Source of the DNA: Nocardia sp. NBC_00565
GTDB taxonomy: Bacteria > Actinomycetota > Actinomycetes > Mycobacteriales > Mycobacteriaceae
Direction: 5' to 3'
Length of the DNA stretch: 64,000 bases
NCBI RefSeq assembly: GCF_036345915.1
Contig: NZ_CP107785.1
Coordinates: 930,001-994,000, forward strand
Shown here in pieces: positions 1 to 10,143 of this stretch (position 1 is the stretch's first letter; each line of letters starts with the position of its first letter). A program made the position numbers and the translations under genes. The notes beneath the pieces are model-generated. The model ran no database searches. It was not told the DNA's origin and saw nothing but the letters and a program-made list of their open reading frames with translations.

Positions 1-1293
1 GGACACACCCCGGTGGACGCGCCGTCCGGCGGTGATCCGCTGGTGGCCTTGCGCGAGACCCTGCGGTTGCTGCAGACCGAGCGGCTGCCCGGCCTGCCCC
101 CGCTGACCGGCGGCATGGTCGGCTATCTCGGCTATGACGCGGTGCGCCGGATGGAACGGCTGCCCACCCTGGCCATCGATGATCTGCGGCTGCCGGAGAT
201 GGTGCTGCTACTGGCCACCGACCTCGCGGCCTTCGATCACCATGAGGGCGCGATCACGCTCATCGCCAACGCGGTCAACTGGAACGGCACCGCGGAACGG
301 GTCGACGAGGCCTATGACGACGCGGTGGCCCGGCTCGATCGGATGACCGCCGCGCTGGCGACACCGTCGGAGTCGACCGTATCGGTCTTCGATCAGCCCG
401 ACCCGGAGTACCTGCGTCGGCGCACCACCGACGAATTCGGCGCGGGGGTGCGCCGTCTGGTCAAGGAGATCGAGGCGGGGGAGGCCTTCCAGGTCGTGCT
501 CTCGCAGCGCTTCGAGATGGACTACGACGGCGCGCCGCTGGACCTGTATCGGATGCTGCGTGCCTCCAACCCCAGCCCGTACATGTACCTCATCCACATT
601 CCGGACGGCGACGGCGGCACCGCGTTCTCGATCGTCGGCTCCAGCCCGGAATCCCTGGTAACCGTGAAAGAGGGTGTGGCGACGACACATCCGATCGCGG
701 GCACCCGGTGGCGCGGCGTCACCGAGGAGGACGACCTGCTGCTGGAGAAGGGGCTACTGGCCGACGAGAAGGAGAACGCCGAGCACCTGATGCTCGTCGA
801 CCTCGGCCGCAACGATCTGGGCCGGGTATGCCAGCCGGGCACGGTACGCGTCACCGAGTACCGGCACATCGAGCGCTACAGCCACGTCATGCATCTGGTC
901 TCCACGGTGTCCGGGCGCCTCGCGCCGGGCAAGATCGCGCTGGACGCGGTCAACGCCTGCTTCCCCGCAGGCACCCTGTCCGGCGCGCCGAAGGTGCGGG
1001 CGATGGAGCTCATCGAGGAGCTCGAGCCCACTCGTCGCGGCGTGTACGGCGGCGTCGTCGGCTACCTCGACTTCGCGGGCGACGCGGATACCGCGATCGC
1101 CATCCGCACCGCACTGCTGAAAGACGGCACCGCCTATGTGCAGGCGGGGGCGGGCATCGTCGCGGATTCGGATCCGGATTACGAGGACGTCGAATCCCGC
1201 AACAAAGCGATGGCGGTGCTGCGGGCGGTAGCGTCCGCGAAAACCGTGCGAGCCTACGGCGCGCCCGCCCCTGAGCACGGCGGCGCGGAATGA
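1..1293 (+). CDS. trpE: Anthranilate synthase component I (5' end outside window)
   Basis: TrpE converts chorismate plus ammonia (from TrpG glutamine hydrolysis) to anthranilate, the first committed step of tryptophan synthesis in the cytosol. The reading frame is open from base 1, so roughly the first 80-90 residues lie outside the window; about 430 codons remain of the usual ~510. Chorismate-binding signatures are present: [12 protein letters not shown], the [18 protein letters not shown] block and [12 protein letters not shown] near the C terminus. The stop overlaps the start of the next gene (ATGA), indicating translational coupling. It heads a trp operon ordered E - membrane protein - C - B - A, as in mycobacteria. 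Isochorismate or aminodeoxychorismate synthases share the fold, but the operon settles the identity. Confidence 0.97.
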   Translation, partial: GHTPVDAPSGGDPLVALRETLRLLQTERLPGLPPLTGGMVGYLGYDAVRRMERLPTLAIDDLRLPEMVLLLATDLAAFDHHEGAITLIANAVNWNGTAERVDEAYDDAVARLDRMTAALATPSESTVSVFDQPDPEYLRRRTTDEFGAGVRRLVKEIEAGEAFQVVLSQRFEMDYDGAPLDLYRMLRASNPSPYMYLIHIPDGDGGTAFSIVGSSPESLVTVKEGVATTHPIAGTRWRGVTEEDDLLLEKGLLADEKENAEHLMLVDLGRNDLGRVCQPGTVRVTEYRHIERYSHVMHLVSTVSGRLAPGKIALDAVNACFPAGTLSGAPKVRAMELIEELEPTRRGVYGGVVGYLDFAGDADTAIAIRTALLKDGTAYVQAGAGIVADSDPDYEDVESRNKAMAVLRAVASAKTVRAYGAPAPEHGGAE

Positions 1294-2057
1294 CCGGCTC
1301 GCATCCCACCGATACCGATCCCACCGACTCCGCGACCGCTGAACCCGCGAAGCGCAAGTATCCGATCGGGGCGATCGTCCTGCTCGCCATCGCCGCGGCG
1401 GCGCTGTGGGGGGCGTCCAGAATGACCTGGGTAACTGTCTCGTCCACCGACGGCCTCACCGAACCACGCACCGACAAACTGAACGGCGGCGTCTGGTTCG
1501 GCGCGCTCACTCCGCTGGCCCTGGTATTGCTCGCCGCCATCGCCGCGGTACTGGCCACCCGCGGCTGGCTGCGGCGCATGTTCGGCGTCCTCATCGGCTT
1601 GGTCGCCGCGGTGACCGCGGTCCCCGCATTCGCCCTGCTGACCAAGTCCGGCGCGACCGCGGCCCGCGCCGCCACCCTGGCGGAGCTACCTGGGCGCGCG
1701 ACGGTCACCGAGGTGGTCACTGCTCAGTTCCCGGCCGTGCTTTCGCTGGTGGGAGCGCTGGCGGCCTTTGTGGCCGGTGTCCTGCTGGCCCGGATGCCCG
1801 CGGCGGCCGCCCGGCTGTCCGGCAAGTACGACAACCCGGTGTTCCGCCGCGCCGCCGCCACCGAGCAGGTGACGCAGCAGCGCACAGATGAGGCGTCGGG
1901 CGATACCACGGCGACCCCCGGGCAACTCTCCGAGCGCGTGCTCTGGGACGCGTTGGACGCGGGCACCGACCCCACCGAGGAAGCGACGAAGCCCACTGTG
2001 GCACCCGCCGATTCGGTCGACCATGATCAGGGCAAACCCGGGGGATCGGGTGTCTGA
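1290..2057 (+). CDS. Trp-operon-associated membrane protein (TIGR02234 type)
   Basis: A 255-residue membrane protein of unknown function that in mycolic-acid actinobacteria sits between trpE and trpC (Rv1610-like). About four hydrophobic segments are visible near residues 28-45, 70-90, 97-117 and 150-170, with a charged, Thr/Asp-rich cytoplasmic-looking tail. The ATG overlaps the trpE stop by four bases. Its fixed location suggests a link to tryptophan or precursor handling at the membrane, but no catalytic motif is visible and that role is inference from context only. Confidence 0.85.
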   Translation: MTGSHPTDTDPTDSATAEPAKRKYPIGAIVLLAIAAAALWGASRMTWVTVSSTDGLTEPRTDKLNGGVWFGALTPLALVLLAAIAAVLATRGWLRRMFGVLIGLVAAVTAVPAFALLTKSGATAARAATLAELPGRATVTEVVTAQFPAVLSLVGALAAFVAGVLLARMPAAAARLSGKYDNPVFRRAAATEQVTQQRTDEASGDTTATPGQLSERVLWDALDAGTDPTEEATKPTVAPADSVDHDQGKPGGSGV

Positions 2058-2186
2058 GCAGGTGACTACAAACCCCGGCGCAGCTGCGCCACAAGCAGCC
2101 ATTTATTCTTTGTCAGCATCGGTGAGACAGCGCCTGGGGGGATTCTCAGGCAGCAAGTCCGTCTCCCCAGAAAGGATTCGAGCCAG

Positions 2187-3005
2187 ATGACGGTACTCGA
2201 CTCGATTCTCGACGGGGTCCGCTCGGATGTCGCCGCTCGGGAAGCCCTCCTGGACTTCCAGGCGATCAAAGCGGCCGCCGCCGCGGCGCCCTCGCCGCTG
2301 GACGCCCGCGCCGCGCTCCTCGAAGACGGCATCGGCGTCATCGCCGAGGTCAAGCGCGCCAGCCCCTCCAAGGGCGAGCTCGCGGACATCCCGGACCCGG
2401 CGAGCCTGGCCAAGTCCTATGAGGACGGCGGCGCGCGCATCATCAGCGTGCTCACCGAGGGCCGCCGCTTCCACGGGTCGCTCGACGACCTGGACGCGGT
2501 CCGCGCCTCCGTGAGCATTCCGATCCTGCGCAAGGACTTCGTCGTCGGGCCCTACCAGATCCATGAGGCCCGCGCGCACGGCGCGGACGTCATTCTGCTC
2601 ATCGTCGCGGCACTGGAACAGGACGTGCTGAGCTCGCTGATCGACCGCACCGAATCGCTCGGCATGACCGCGCTGGTGGAAGTGCACACCGAGGAAGAGG
2701 CCGACCGCGCGCTCGAAGCCGGTGCCTCCATGATCGGCGTGAACGCCCGCAATCTCAAGACCCTGGAAGTGGATCGGGACGTATTCGCGCGCATTGCGCC
2801 CGGCCTGCCCACCGAGGTCATCCGCATCGCCGAATCCGGCATCCGCGGCACCGCCGACCTGCTGGCCTACGCCGGTGCGGGTGCGGACGCCGTCCTGGTC
2901 GGCGAGGGCCTGGTCACCAGCGGTGATCCGCGTGCCGCCGTCTCCGAGCTGGTAACCGCGGGCACCCACCCGTCCTGCCCGAAGCCCGCGCGGCGGGGCC
3001 GGTGA
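2187..3005 (+). CDS. trpC: Indole-3-glycerol phosphate synthase
   Basis: TrpC closes the ring of CdRP to indole-3-glycerol phosphate. The 272-residue TIM-barrel protein has the family block [13 protein letters not shown] (substrate-binding Lys near residue 57), [21 protein letters not shown] and the phosphate-binding GESGIRG-like motif [13 protein letters not shown] 2187 follows AGAAAGGA-type purines. The 129-base gap to the previous gene holds no recognisable attenuator: I found no Trp-rich leader peptide. Its TGA overlaps the GTG of trpB. Confidence 0.97.
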   Translation: MTVLDSILDGVRSDVAAREALLDFQAIKAAAAAAPSPLDARAALLEDGIGVIAEVKRASPSKGELADIPDPASLAKSYEDGGARIISVLTEGRRFHGSLDDLDAVRASVSIPILRKDFVVGPYQIHEARAHGADVILLIVAALEQDVLSSLIDRTESLGMTALVEVHTEEEADRALEAGASMIGVNARNLKTLEVDRDVFARIAPGLPTEVIRIAESGIRGTADLLAYAGAGADAVLVGEGLVTSGDPRAAVSELVTAGTHPSCPKPARRGR

Positions 3006-4273
3006 GCACGGTGACAACGTTGCCAAAGGCTTCGGACGGTGTGCACGAGCGCAGCGGTCACGAGCCCGATCTCGGCGGTCACTTCGGCGTCTACGGTGGT
3101 CGGCATGTGCCCGAGGCGCTGATGGCGGTGATCGAGGAGGTCACCGCCGAATACGAGAAGTGTCGCTTGGATCCGGCCTTCCTGGATGAACTGGACCGGC
3201 TGCAGCGTGACTACACCGGCCGCCCGTCGCCGATATTCGAATGCCGGCGGCTGGCCGAGCACGCCGGTGGCGCGCGCATCATCCTCAAGCGCGAGGACCT
3301 GAACCACACCGGTTCGCACAAGATCAACAATGTGCTGGGCCAGGCGCTGCTGGCCAAGCGCATGGGCAAGACCCGCGTGATCGCGGAGACCGGTGCGGGG
3401 CAGCACGGCGTCGCGACCGCGACCGCGTGCGCGCTGCTCGGTCTCGAGTGCATCGTCTATATGGGCGCTGTCGACACCGCGCGTCAGGCGCTGAACGTGG
3501 CCCGCATGCGGCTGCTCGGCTCCGAGGTGATCTCGGTGACCACGGGATCGCAGACGCTCAAGGACGCGATCAACGAGGCACTGCGCGACTGGGTCACCAA
3601 TGCCGACGCCACCTACTACTGCTTCGGCACCGCCGCGGGTCCGCACCCGTTCCCGATGATGGTGCGCGATTTCCAGCGCATCGTCGGCATGGAGGCGCGC
3701 GCTCAGGTGCAGGCGCTCATCGGTCGGCTGCCCGATGCGGTCACCGCCTGCGTCGGTGGCGGCTCCAATGCCATCGGGATCTTCCACCCCTTCATCGACG
3801 ATGCCGGCGTGCGGCTGATCGGTTACGAGGCGGCCGGTGACGGCGTCGAGACCGGAAGGCACGCGGCCACTTTCACCGGCGGCACACCCGGTGCGTTCCA
3901 GGGCGCGTACTCGTATCTGCTGCAGGACGAGGACGGCCAGACCATCGAATCGCATTCGATCTCGGCGGGTCTGGACTATCCGGGCGTCGGCCCCGAACAC
4001 GCCTACCTCAAGGACATCGGTCGCGCCGAATACCGGCCGATCACCGATGTCGAGGCGATGGACGCGCTGTTGCTGCTGAGCCGTGCCGAGGGCATCATCC
4101 CGGCGATCGAGTCCGCGCACGCGGTGGCCGGTGCGCTCGAGCTCGGCAAGGAACTGGGCAAGGGCGCGGTCATCCTGGTGAACCTGTCCGGGCGCGGCGA
4201 TAAGGATATGGACACGGCGGCACGATGGTTCGGCCTGTTCGACGACCACGCCGATAAGGAGAGCCACCAGTGA
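3002..4273 (+). CDS. trpB: Tryptophan synthase beta subunit
   Basis: TrpB condenses indole with serine, using PLP, to give tryptophan within the alpha2-beta2 complex. The 423-residue protein shows the PLP lysine in HTGSHKINN, the glycine-rich phosphate loop GGGSNAIG and the C-terminal SGRGDKD block. The GTG start at 3002 overlaps the trpC stop, and the stop at 4271-4273 overlaps the trpA GTG, so trpC-B-A are coupled. This is a standard TrpB1, not the TrpB2 form. Confidence 0.98.
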   Translation: MSTVTTLPKASDGVHERSGHEPDLGGHFGVYGGRHVPEALMAVIEEVTAEYEKCRLDPAFLDELDRLQRDYTGRPSPIFECRRLAEHAGGARIILKREDLNHTGSHKINNVLGQALLAKRMGKTRVIAETGAGQHGVATATACALLGLECIVYMGAVDTARQALNVARMRLLGSEVISVTTGSQTLKDAINEALRDWVTNADATYYCFGTAAGPHPFPMMVRDFQRIVGMEARAQVQALIGRLPDAVTACVGGGSNAIGIFHPFIDDAGVRLIGYEAAGDGVETGRHAATFTGGTPGAFQGAYSYLLQDEDGQTIESHSISAGLDYPGVGPEHAYLKDIGRAEYRPITDVEAMDALLLLSRAEGIIPAIESAHAVAGALELGKELGKGAVILVNLSGRGDKDMDTAARWFGLFDDHADKESHQ

Positions 4274-5070
4274 GTCAGCAGTCCCGGCTAGCCAACACTT
4301 TCGCCGCCGCCCGCGCGGAGGGCAGGGCCGCGCTGATCGGCTACCTGCCCGCGGGCTACCCGGATCTGGCCGGATCGATCGAGGTGTGCCGCACCATGGT
4401 CGAATCCGGTTGCGACATAGTCGAAGTCGGCGTCGCCTACTCCGATCCGGTGATGGACGGACCGACCATTCAGGCCGCGGCCGAGCAGGCGTTGCGCGGC
4501 GGCGTCCGGGTGCGCGATGTGTTCTCCGTCGTCGAGGCGATCACGCGGGCGGGCGGCAAGGCCGTGGTGATGAGCTACTGGAATCCGGTGCTGCAGTACG
4601 GTGTCGACCGCTTCGCCCGGGATCTGGCCGCTGCGGGCGGGTCCGGCATCATCACCCCGAATCTGATTCCGGAAGAGGCGGACGACTGGTTCGTCGCCTC
4701 GGCCGCGCACGATTTGGACCGCATCTTCCTGGTCGCACCGTCCTCCACCGAGGAGCGCCTGGTCAAGACCCTCGAGGCCAGCCGTGGCTTCGTCTACGCG
4801 GCCTCGACCATGGGCGTCACGGGCGCCCGCGATGTCGTCTCCTCCGCCGCCCCGGCGCTGTGCGCGCGCATCCGCGCCCATTCCGATATCCCGATCGGCG
4901 TCGGCCTCGGTGTGCGCTCCGGTGCGCAGGCGGCCGAAATCGCCTCCTACGCAGACGGTGTCATCGTGGGCTCGGCACTGGTGACCGCCGCGGCCGAAGG
5001 GCTCGACGCGGTGCGGGCACTCACGGCCGAACTGGCCGAGGGCGTGCGCTCCGCGACCGTCGCCTCCTAG
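4270..5070 (+). CDS. trpA: Tryptophan synthase alpha subunit
   Basis: TrpA cleaves indole-3-glycerol phosphate and channels indole to TrpB. The 266-residue barrel contains the catalytic Glu and Asp regions in [15 protein letters not shown], the mobile-loop sequence [12 protein letters not shown] and the phosphate-binding [14 protein letters not shown] 4270 overlaps the trpB stop. It is the last trp gene; lgt follows 74 bases later, probably with its own promoter. Confidence 0.98.
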   Translation: MSQQSRLANTFAAARAEGRAALIGYLPAGYPDLAGSIEVCRTMVESGCDIVEVGVAYSDPVMDGPTIQAAAEQALRGGVRVRDVFSVVEAITRAGGKAVVMSYWNPVLQYGVDRFARDLAAAGGSGIITPNLIPEEADDWFVASAAHDLDRIFLVAPSSTEERLVKTLEASRGFVYAASTMGVTGARDVVSSAAPALCARIRAHSDIPIGVGLGVRSGAQAAEIASYADGVIVGSALVTAAAEGLDAVRALTAELAEGVRSATVAS

Positions 5071-5131
5071 CCGCCTCCGCAGCCGATAAGGGCGCGCCGA
5101 CCGCGAATCTCGCTGTGCCGCCACGCTCCGC

Positions 5132-5137
5132 TACGGT
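5132..5137 (+). promoter_or_regulatory. Candidate -10 box for leaderless lgt
   Basis: TACGGT fits TANNNT and ends 7 bases before the GTG at 5145. No Shine-Dalgarno is visible before that GTG. The spacing is what a leaderless transcript starting on the start codon needs. Confidence 0.45.
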
Positions 5138-5144
5138 TGGGGCC

Positions 5145-6359
5145 GTGACCTTACGAGTCCTCGCAGACAGCGTCCTGAGCAACGGTGCCGTCACCGCTGA
5201 TGTGTTGGCCTACATCCCCAGCCCGTCGCAGGGCGTGTGGCATATCGGTGCGTTCCCGCTACGGGCCTACGCCCTGTGCATCATCATCGGCATCGTCGTC
5301 GCCATCTGGTGGGGTGAGCGGCGCTGGCAGGAGCGCGGCGGGCAGAAGGGCGCGATCCTCGACGTTGCGATGTTCGCGGTGCCCTTCGGGCTGGTCGGTG
5401 GGCGGCTCTACCACGTGGCCACCGATTGGCAGAAGTACTTCGGCGCCGACGGTCACCCGATCGACGCGCTGAAGATCTACCAGGGCGGCCTCGGCATCTG
5501 GGGTGCGGTCTTCCTCGGCGGCGTCGGCGCCTGGATCGGCTGCCGGGTGTATCGAATTCCGTTGCCCGCGTTGGGTGATGCGATCGCGCCGCCGATCCTG
5601 CTGGCGCAGGCCATCGGCCGCATCGGCAACTACTTCAACCAGGAGCTCTACGGCCGCAAGACCGATGTGCCGTGGGGTCTGGAGATCTACCTGCGGTTCG
5701 ACCGTGACGGCAAGCTCGACATGATGAATGGCGTCGCCGAAGGTGCCGCCGATAAGGTCGTGCAGCCGACGTTCCTGTACGAGATGATCTGGAATCTGCT
5801 GATCGTCGTGCTGCTGGTGCAGATCGATAAGCGCTACCGCATCGGCCACGGCCGCCTGTTCGCGCTGTATGTGGCCGGATACTGCCTGGGTCGCTTCTTC
5901 GTCGAGCTGCTGCGCGATGACGAGGCAACCAAGATCGCGGGGATCCGGATCAACTCGTTCACCTCGGCGCTCGTATTTCTTGCCGCCATAGCCTATTTCG
6001 TCTTCGCGACCAAGGGGCGCGAGACGGCGGATCAACTGCAACCCACCACAGCGACCCGACCGTGGCCCTGGCAGTTCCGCGCGCTGCGGGCCGCGGGCGC
6101 CGAGTCGGAGGCCGCGTCCGCGGCGGAAGCGGCCAAGGCGGCCGCGCATGCGAAGAAGGACGATAAGGCGGTTGTGGACCAGGCCGACCAGGACGAAGAA
6201 ACCGCGAAGGCCGATCTGATCAAATCCGCCGACTCTGGCAACGAACCGGATATCACCGGCGATAACTCAGAGGAGTCCGTCGCCGCCAAGGTCGCGGATG
6301 TCGAGCCGGTGGCGTCGGAGGCGACAAAAGTAGCCGATTCCACTAAGAATGACTCGTGA
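5145..6359 (+). CDS. lgt: Prolipoprotein diacylglyceryl transferase
   Basis: Lgt transfers diacylglyceryl from phosphatidylglycerol to the lipobox cysteine of preprolipoproteins in the cytoplasmic membrane; at least three lipobox proteins are encoded in this window. Signature stretches are GGRLYHVATDW, GGLGIWGAVFLGG, the central AIGRIGNYFNQELYG and HGRLFALYVAGYCLGRF, spread over about seven membrane segments. The protein is 404 residues from GTG 5145; GTG 5115 in the same frame is an alternative start. As in mycobacteria there is a long acidic, Ala-rich C-terminal tail (about residues 300-404) with no known function. Confidence 0.95.
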   Translation: MTLRVLADSVLSNGAVTADVLAYIPSPSQGVWHIGAFPLRAYALCIIIGIVVAIWWGERRWQERGGQKGAILDVAMFAVPFGLVGGRLYHVATDWQKYFGADGHPIDALKIYQGGLGIWGAVFLGGVGAWIGCRVYRIPLPALGDAIAPPILLAQAIGRIGNYFNQELYGRKTDVPWGLEIYLRFDRDGKLDMMNGVAEGAADKVVQPTFLYEMIWNLLIVVLLVQIDKRYRIGHGRLFALYVAGYCLGRFFVELLRDDEATKIAGIRINSFTSALVFLAAIAYFVFATKGRETADQLQPTTATRPWPWQFRALRAAGAESEAASAAEAAKAAAHAKKDDKAVVDQADQDEETAKADLIKSADSGNEPDITGDNSEESVAAKVADVEPVASEATKVADSTKNDS

Positions 6360-6439
6360 TCGTCGCGAGGCATCGTCCTGCTCGGCAGATCAACAGGCCG
6401 GGGGCCAGAGGGTACCCGCACAAATGAGGAGGACATTTC

Positions 6440-6952
6440 GTGACCGACCCTTACCAGAACAACCCACAATTCGGTGGACCGCAGTACGGTCCGCCCGGTA
6501 CGGGGCCGGATCTGAACAAGGCGCCTGATCAGAGCCAGCCGCAGTATCCGCAGCAGCCGGATCCCTATGCGCAGCAGCCCCAGTACGGTCAGCCGCAGTA
6601 CGGTCAGCCGCAGTACGGTCAGCCGGATCCGTACGGTCAGCAGCCGGGAGGCTACCCGCCCGCGCCGTACCCGGGCGGCTACAACCCGAACGATCCGGAA
6701 GCGCCCTACGGCCGCGACCCGTTCGGTGTTCCGTTCTCGGACAAGCAGAAGCTGACCGCGGGTCTGCTGCAGATCTTCCTCGGCGCGTTCGGCATCGGCC
6801 GTTTCTACACCGGCCACACCGGCATCGCCATCGCTCAGATCGCGGTCACCTGGTTGACCTGTGGTATCGGTGGTATCTGGCCGCTGATCGACGGCATCAT
6901 GATGCTGGTCGGCAAGGTGCCCGACAGCCTCGGGCGGCCATTGCGCGACTGA
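6440..6952 (+). CDS. TM2-domain membrane protein with QPQYG repeats
   Basis: A 170-residue protein. Residues 1-95 are a Pro/Gln/Tyr-rich low-complexity arm with three near-identical QPQYG copies around residues 50-62, encoded by an almost exact 15-base repeat. Residues 97-165 are a TM2 domain: two membrane helices around a polar turn, with LLQIFLGAFGIGRFYTGH and GGIWPLIDGIMMLVG. The GTG start has a strong AGGAGGA ribosome site (about 6427-6433). Family function is unsettled; Pro/Tyr-rich TM2 proteins are common in actinobacterial envelopes. Confidence 0.85.
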   Translation: MTDPYQNNPQFGGPQYGPPGTGPDLNKAPDQSQPQYPQQPDPYAQQPQYGQPQYGQPQYGQPDPYGQQPGGYPPAPYPGGYNPNDPEAPYGRDPFGVPFSDKQKLTAGLLQIFLGAFGIGRFYTGHTGIAIAQIAVTWLTCGIGGIWPLIDGIMMLVGKVPDSLGRPLRD

Positions 6953-6974
6953 TCACCGCGTACAGCTGACGACG

Positions 6975-7009
6975 GGCCCCGTCGCATCCGATGACGATGC
7001 GGCGGGGCC
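6975..7009 (+). terminator. Hairpin after the TM2 gene
   Basis: A 14-base-pair stem (arms 6975-6988 and 6996-7009, one G-T wobble) closes on a 7-base loop, 23 bases after the TM2 stop. There is no T run, which is usual for actinobacterial terminators. Confidence 0.6.
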
Positions 7010-7155
7010 ATCGCGATTCCGGGCCCATTGTGCGAGGATTCGGCGCACCATGATCGCAATCCTGTCGATCGGTATGTTCCTGGCGTAGCCTGAGCCGGGT
7101 TTTTGTGTCGTGTGCGGATGTTGTCGTGGTTCGCACACCGAAGAGAGGGACTTCC

Positions 7156-7911
7156 GTGCGCCGCAAGCTGTTCGCCGCCGCCATGCTCGCCATCGTCGCC
7201 GCCACCGGACTCACCGCGTGCGGCAGCAGCAGCGATCCGAACGTGCTGAAGGTCGGGACGGAAGGCACCTACTCGCCCTACAGCTACCAGGGTTCCGACG
7301 GCAAGCTGACCGGCTACGACGTCGAGGTGATCCAAGCGGTCGGGGACAAGATCGGCAAGAAGATCGAGTTCGTGCAGACGCCGTGGGACGCGATCTTCGC
7401 GGGTCTCGAGTCCAAGCGCTTCGACTTGGTCGCCAACCAGGTGACCATCAATGACGAGCGCAAGGCCAAATACGCACTGTCGCAGTCGTATACCACCTCC
7501 GAGGGGGTGATCGTCACTCGCGCCGACAACAACGGCATCACCTCGCTCGCCGACCTCAAAGGCAAGACCAGCGCACAGTCCGCGACCAGCAACTGGGCCA
7601 AGGTCGCCGAGGGCGCGGGTGCGAAAGTCGAGGCGGTGGAGGGCTTCGTGCAGGCCATCCAGCTGCTGAAGACCGGCCGCGTCGACGCCACCGTCAACGA
7701 CAGCCTCGCCGTGCTCGAGTACGCCAAGAAGAACGGCGATACCAGCGTGAAGGTCGCCGCCAAGACCGGCGAGGTCAGCCACCAGGCATTCGCCGCGCGC
7801 AAGGACGATGGCGTGATCGGTCAGATCAACTCCGCCCTCGACGCACTGCGCGCCGACGGCACGCTGGCGAAGATCTCCGAGAAGTACTTCGGCACCGACG
7901 TCAGCAAATAG
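7156..7911 (+). CDS. Polar amino acid ABC transporter, substrate-binding lipoprotein
   Basis: A 251-residue periplasmic-type binding protein (bacterial SBP family 3) anchored as a lipoprotein. GTG 7156 is preceded by AGAGAGGGA and gives a clean signal peptide ending in the lipobox LTAC (Cys about residue 22). Family features include GTEGTYSPYSY, the GYDVEVI block and the C-terminal GTLAKISEKYFG. It is followed 5 bases later by a permease, but no ATPase gene follows; pyk comes next. Likely ligands are glutamine, glutamate, cystine or similar; the sequence does not decide. Confidence 0.88.
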   Translation: MRRKLFAAAMLAIVAATGLTACGSSSDPNVLKVGTEGTYSPYSYQGSDGKLTGYDVEVIQAVGDKIGKKIEFVQTPWDAIFAGLESKRFDLVANQVTINDERKAKYALSQSYTTSEGVIVTRADNNGITSLADLKGKTSAQSATSNWAKVAEGAGAKVEAVEGFVQAIQLLKTGRVDATVNDSLAVLEYAKKNGDTSVKVAAKTGEVSHQAFAARKDDGVIGQINSALDALRADGTLAKISEKYFGTDVSK

Positions 7912-7916
7912 CCGTC

Positions 7917-8585
7917 GTGGACCCCGCGACCAGGGAACTGATCTGGCACAACCTGTGGCCGATGCTGCAGGCCACGATCGACAAGACCATTCCGCTGACC
8001 GCGATCAGCTTCGTCATCGGCTTGGCCATCGCTTTGTTCGTGGCGTTGGCACGGATGTCGCCGACGTGGTTCCTCTCGGGTCCGGCCCGGTTCTACATCT
8101 CGATCATTCGCGGCACGCCGCTGCTGGTCCAGCTGTTCATCGTGTTCTACGCGCTGCCGCAGTTCAATATCGTGATCGATCCGTTCCCGGCGGCGGTGAT
8201 CGCGTTCAGCCTCAATGTCGGCGGCTACGCCGCCGAGGTCGTGCGCGCCGCGATCCTGAGTGTCGCGCACGGCCAGTGGGAGGCGGCCAAGGCACTCGGC
8301 ATGTCCTACGCGCAGGAACTGCGGCTGATCATCCTGCCGCAGGCCGCCCGCATCGCGGTACCGCCGCTGTCCAACACGCTCATCTCGTTGGTGAAGGACA
8401 CCTCGCTGGCCTCCACCATCCTGGTGACCGAACTACTGCGCACCGCCCAACTGGCAGCGGCCCCGACCTTCGACTTCTTCGCCCTCTACGGCGTCGCCGC
8501 CCTCTACTACTGGGTGATCTGCCTGATCCTCGGCTTCGGTCAGACCCGTCTGGAGACCCGCCTGTCTCGCCACGTCGCGCGCTGA
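7917..8585 (+). CDS. Polar amino acid ABC transporter permease
   Basis: A 222-residue HisM/GlnP-type inner-membrane permease with about five helices. It has the family N-terminal pattern and the cytoplasmic coupling (EAA) loop, here EAAKALGMSYAQELRLIILPQA, which docks to the ATPase. GTG 7917 lies 5 bases after the binding-protein stop. The ATPase is missing locally, so this pair must recruit one encoded elsewhere; the complete system at 30185-32841 has a candidate. Confidence 0.9.
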   Translation: MDPATRELIWHNLWPMLQATIDKTIPLTAISFVIGLAIALFVALARMSPTWFLSGPARFYISIIRGTPLLVQLFIVFYALPQFNIVIDPFPAAVIAFSLNVGGYAAEVVRAAILSVAHGQWEAAKALGMSYAQELRLIILPQAARIAVPPLSNTLISLVKDTSLASTILVTELLRTAQLAAAPTFDFFALYGVAALYYWVICLILGFGQTRLETRLSRHVAR

Positions 8586-8710
8586 GGTTCCCTCATCCGT
8601 GCCTACCTGCCGTAGGTCACGACCCCTTTGTACCTTCTGCTAAGCCTTGGTACATATTTTTCACCTAGCTTTCACCGAGGCCACAGCAGTCTGCGGGTAC
8701 CAGACGGGAC

Positions 8711-8716
8711 TAGGCT
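8711..8716 (+). promoter_or_regulatory. Candidate -10 box for pyk
   Basis: TAGGCT lies 6 bases before GTG 8723 and 9 before ATG 8726. No Shine-Dalgarno precedes either codon, so a leaderless pyk mRNA is likely. Confidence 0.45.
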
Positions 8717-8722
8717 CTACCC

Positions 8723-10141
8723 GTGATGCGACGGACGAAGATTGTGTGCACTCTCGGCCCAGCGACGGCTACCGAGGAACGTATTCGGGAACTCGTCGAG
8801 AGTGGCATGGATGTGGCGCGGCTGAATTTCAGCCATGGCGAACACTCCGACCACGCCGAGAACTACAAGAAGGTGCGGCAGGCCTCCGACCACCTCGGTC
8901 GTGCGGTCGGCATCCTTGCCGACCTGCAGGGACCGAAGATCCGGCTCGGCCGCTTCAAAGAGGGCAAGACCGTCTGGGCCAACGGTGACGAGGTCCGTAT
9001 TACCGTCGACGAGATCGAGGGCACCCACGATCGCGTCTCCACTACCTACAAGGAGCTGGCCAAGGACGCCAAACCGGGCGACCGCCTGCTCATCGACGAC
9101 GGCAAGGTCGGCGTCACCGTCATCGGGGTCCAGGGCAACGATGTCGTCTGCCGGGTGACCGAGGGCGGACCGGTCAGCAACAACAAGGGCGTATCGCTGC
9201 CCGGTATGGACGTTTCCGTGCCTGCCCTGTCCGAGAAGGACATCGAGGACCTCGAATTCGCGCTCAAGTTGGGCGTCGACTTCATCGCGCTGTCCTTTGT
9301 GCGTTCGCCCTCGGACGTAGAGCTGGTGCACGACGTGATGGATCGCGTCGGTCGCCGCGTGCCGGTGATCGGCAAACTGGAGAAGCCCGAGGCCATCGAT
9401 AACCTCGAGGCCATCGTGCTCGCCTTCGACGCGGTCATGGTCGCCCGCGGTGACCTCGGCGTCGAACTGCCGCTCGAGCAGGTGCCGATCGTGCAGAAGC
9501 GCGCCATCCAGATGGCCCGTGAGAACGCCAAGCCGGTCATCGTCGCGACCCAGATGCTGGAGTCGATGATCGAGAACTCGCGCCCGACTCGCGCCGAGGC
9601 CTCCGATGTGGCCAATGCGGTGCTCGACGGCGCCGATGCGGTGATGCTGTCGGGCGAGACCTCGGTCGGCGCGTACCCGATCGAGACGGTCCGCACCATG
9701 GCCCGGATCGTGCATGCGGTGGAGAACGAATCCACCCGGGTGCCACCGCTGACCCACGTGCCGCGCACCAAGCGCGGTGTCATCTCCTACGCCGCCCGCG
9801 ATATCGGCGAGCGGCTCAATGCCAAGGCGCTGGTCGCCTTCACCCAGTCCGGCGATACGGTTCGCCGCCTGGCTCGTTTGCACACCCCGCTGCCGTTGCT
9901 GGCGTTCACTCCCCTTCCGGAGGTGCGCAGCCAGCTGTCGCTCACGTGGGGCACCGAAACCTTCATCGTCCCGACGGTGGACAGCACCGATGCGATGATC
10001 CACCAGGTGGATGTAGCACTGCTGTCCATGGAGCGATATCAAAAAGGTGATCTGGTGGTAATCGTGGCAGGCTCGCCGCCCGGTACTGTCGGGTCCACCA
10101 ATCTGATCCACGTGCACCGTATCGGTGAGGAGGACCATTAA
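8723..10141 (+). CDS. pyk: Pyruvate kinase
   Basis: Catalyses phosphoenolpyruvate + ADP to pyruvate + ATP, the last step of glycolysis. The 472-residue protein contains RTKIVCTLGPAT at the N terminus, NFSHGEH, the active-site lysine region VPVIGKLEKPEAI, ARGDLGVELPLEQVP and ATQMLESMI followed by the PTRAEASDVANAV signature. The C-terminal allosteric domain is present (about residues 340-472). It could start at GTG 8723 or the adjacent ATG 8726. tesB begins 2 bases after the stop. Confidence 0.98.
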   Translation: MMRRTKIVCTLGPATATEERIRELVESGMDVARLNFSHGEHSDHAENYKKVRQASDHLGRAVGILADLQGPKIRLGRFKEGKTVWANGDEVRITVDEIEGTHDRVSTTYKELAKDAKPGDRLLIDDGKVGVTVIGVQGNDVVCRVTEGGPVSNNKGVSLPGMDVSVPALSEKDIEDLEFALKLGVDFIALSFVRSPSDVELVHDVMDRVGRRVPVIGKLEKPEAIDNLEAIVLAFDAVMVARGDLGVELPLEQVPIVQKRAIQMARENAKPVIVATQMLESMIENSRPTRAEASDVANAVLDGADAVMLSGETSVGAYPIETVRTMARIVHAVENESTRVPPLTHVPRTKRGVISYAARDIGERLNAKALVAFTQSGDTVRRLARLHTPLPLLAFTPLPEVRSQLSLTWGTETFIVPTVDSTDAMIHQVDVALLSMERYQKGDLVVIVAGSPPGTVGSTNLIHVHRIGEEDH

Positions 10142-10143
10142 TT

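Noticed and set aside
2058..2186. Possible trp attenuator before trpC
   Set aside because: No Trp-codon leader and no strong terminator/antiterminator pair could be drawn.
4386..5144. Frame joined upstream of lgt giving a 657-residue protein
   Set aside because: The upstream part is an out-of-frame reading of trpA; the lgt homology begins only after 5145.
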